Source: Victivallales bacterium
GTDB lineage: Bacteria; Verrucomicrobiota; Lentisphaeria; Victivallales; JAUVCU01
Reading direction: 5' to 3'
Length of the DNA stretch: 7,383 nt
Assembly (NCBI GenBank): GCA_029934175.1
Contig: JAOZMT010000100.1
Span: forward strand, 1 to 7,383
Below are positions 7,341-7,383 of the stretch, in pieces. Numbering within the stretch: position 1 is the first letter of the stretch; each line of letters opens with the position of its first letter. The notes beneath the pieces are model-generated. The model had not been told where the DNA came from, made no database searches, and saw only the letters and a list, made by a program, of their open reading frames with translations. The position numbers were made by a program, and so were the translations under genes.

Positions 7341-7383
7341 GTATCTTGCGTTCACCGAACGCAAAGACAGCTCAATTGAGACT
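7341..7383. repeat. direct repeat copy 2, with perfect hairpin, reaching the window edge
   Basis: Second copy of the repeat, offset by 54 nt. The stem is perfect: TTGCGTTC (7346-7353), loop ACC, GAACGCAA (7357-7364). It is followed by a perfect 10-bp palindrome, CTCAATTGAG (7371-7380), which has decayed in copy 1. The unit runs to the last base of the window, so it may be longer or part of a larger array outside. Confidence 0.7.

Noticed and set aside
7317..7383. Promoter for the operon between or within the two repeats
   Set aside because: TTGAGC and TTGCGT resemble a -35 box, but no -10-like hexamer falls at the right spacing. The real promoter may be beyond the window.
7287..7383. CRISPR array
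   Set aside because: Only two degenerate copies with an 11-nt gap, and the similarity spreads through most of the unit, so there are no unique spacers.

Overview
The window is an AT-rich stretch from what is probably a Gram-negative bacterium. The evidence is a very large exported alpha-2-macroglobulin (A2M) family protein and a PilZ domain protein. The style of these proteins (an N-terminal TPR-like part fused to a thioester A2M, and an 'RKFIRHPS'-type PilZ) reminds me of the Planctomycetes-Verrucomicrobia-Lentisphaerae group. That is a low-confidence inference; nothing here fixes the taxon.

Layout: all three genes are on the minus strand, so transcription runs from right to left. The right edge (7272-7383) is the upstream region of the first gene. 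It holds two copies of a ~43-nt direct repeat, each containing a hairpin, and then a good Shine-Dalgarno site. Gene 1 (7271-1179) encodes a 2030-residue exported A2M-like protein with an intact CTEQ thioester motif. Gene 2 (1189-533) encodes a cytoplasmic SGNH/GDSL hydrolase. Gene 3 (543-121) encodes a small PilZ domain protein expected to bind cyclic di-GMP. Each junction is an 11-bp overlap built around the same ATGAAAA start, so the three genes very likely form one translationally coupled operon. The left edge (1-120) is the downstream flank. It holds a degenerate ~9-nt periodic repeat (ATCCTGTAA-like) and short inverted repeats, but no convincing intrinsic terminator.

How the genes may work together: the A2M would act in the periplasm or outside the cell as a protease trap or envelope-protection protein. 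The hydrolase has no visible export signal and would act inside the cell. The PilZ protein could link expression or activity of a partner to cyclic di-GMP. That functional link is inferred only from the gene order.

The points most worth a second look are the repeated hairpin in front of the operon, a tryptophan/tyrosine-packed insert in the A2M, the twin 11-bp overlaps, a Glu in place of the usual catalytic Asp in the hydrolase, and the structured, repeat-bearing 3' flank. I see no CRISPR array, transposase, tRNA or rRNA. No wholly new multi-gene system is demonstrated; the A2M-SGNH-PilZ combination is the closest candidate.
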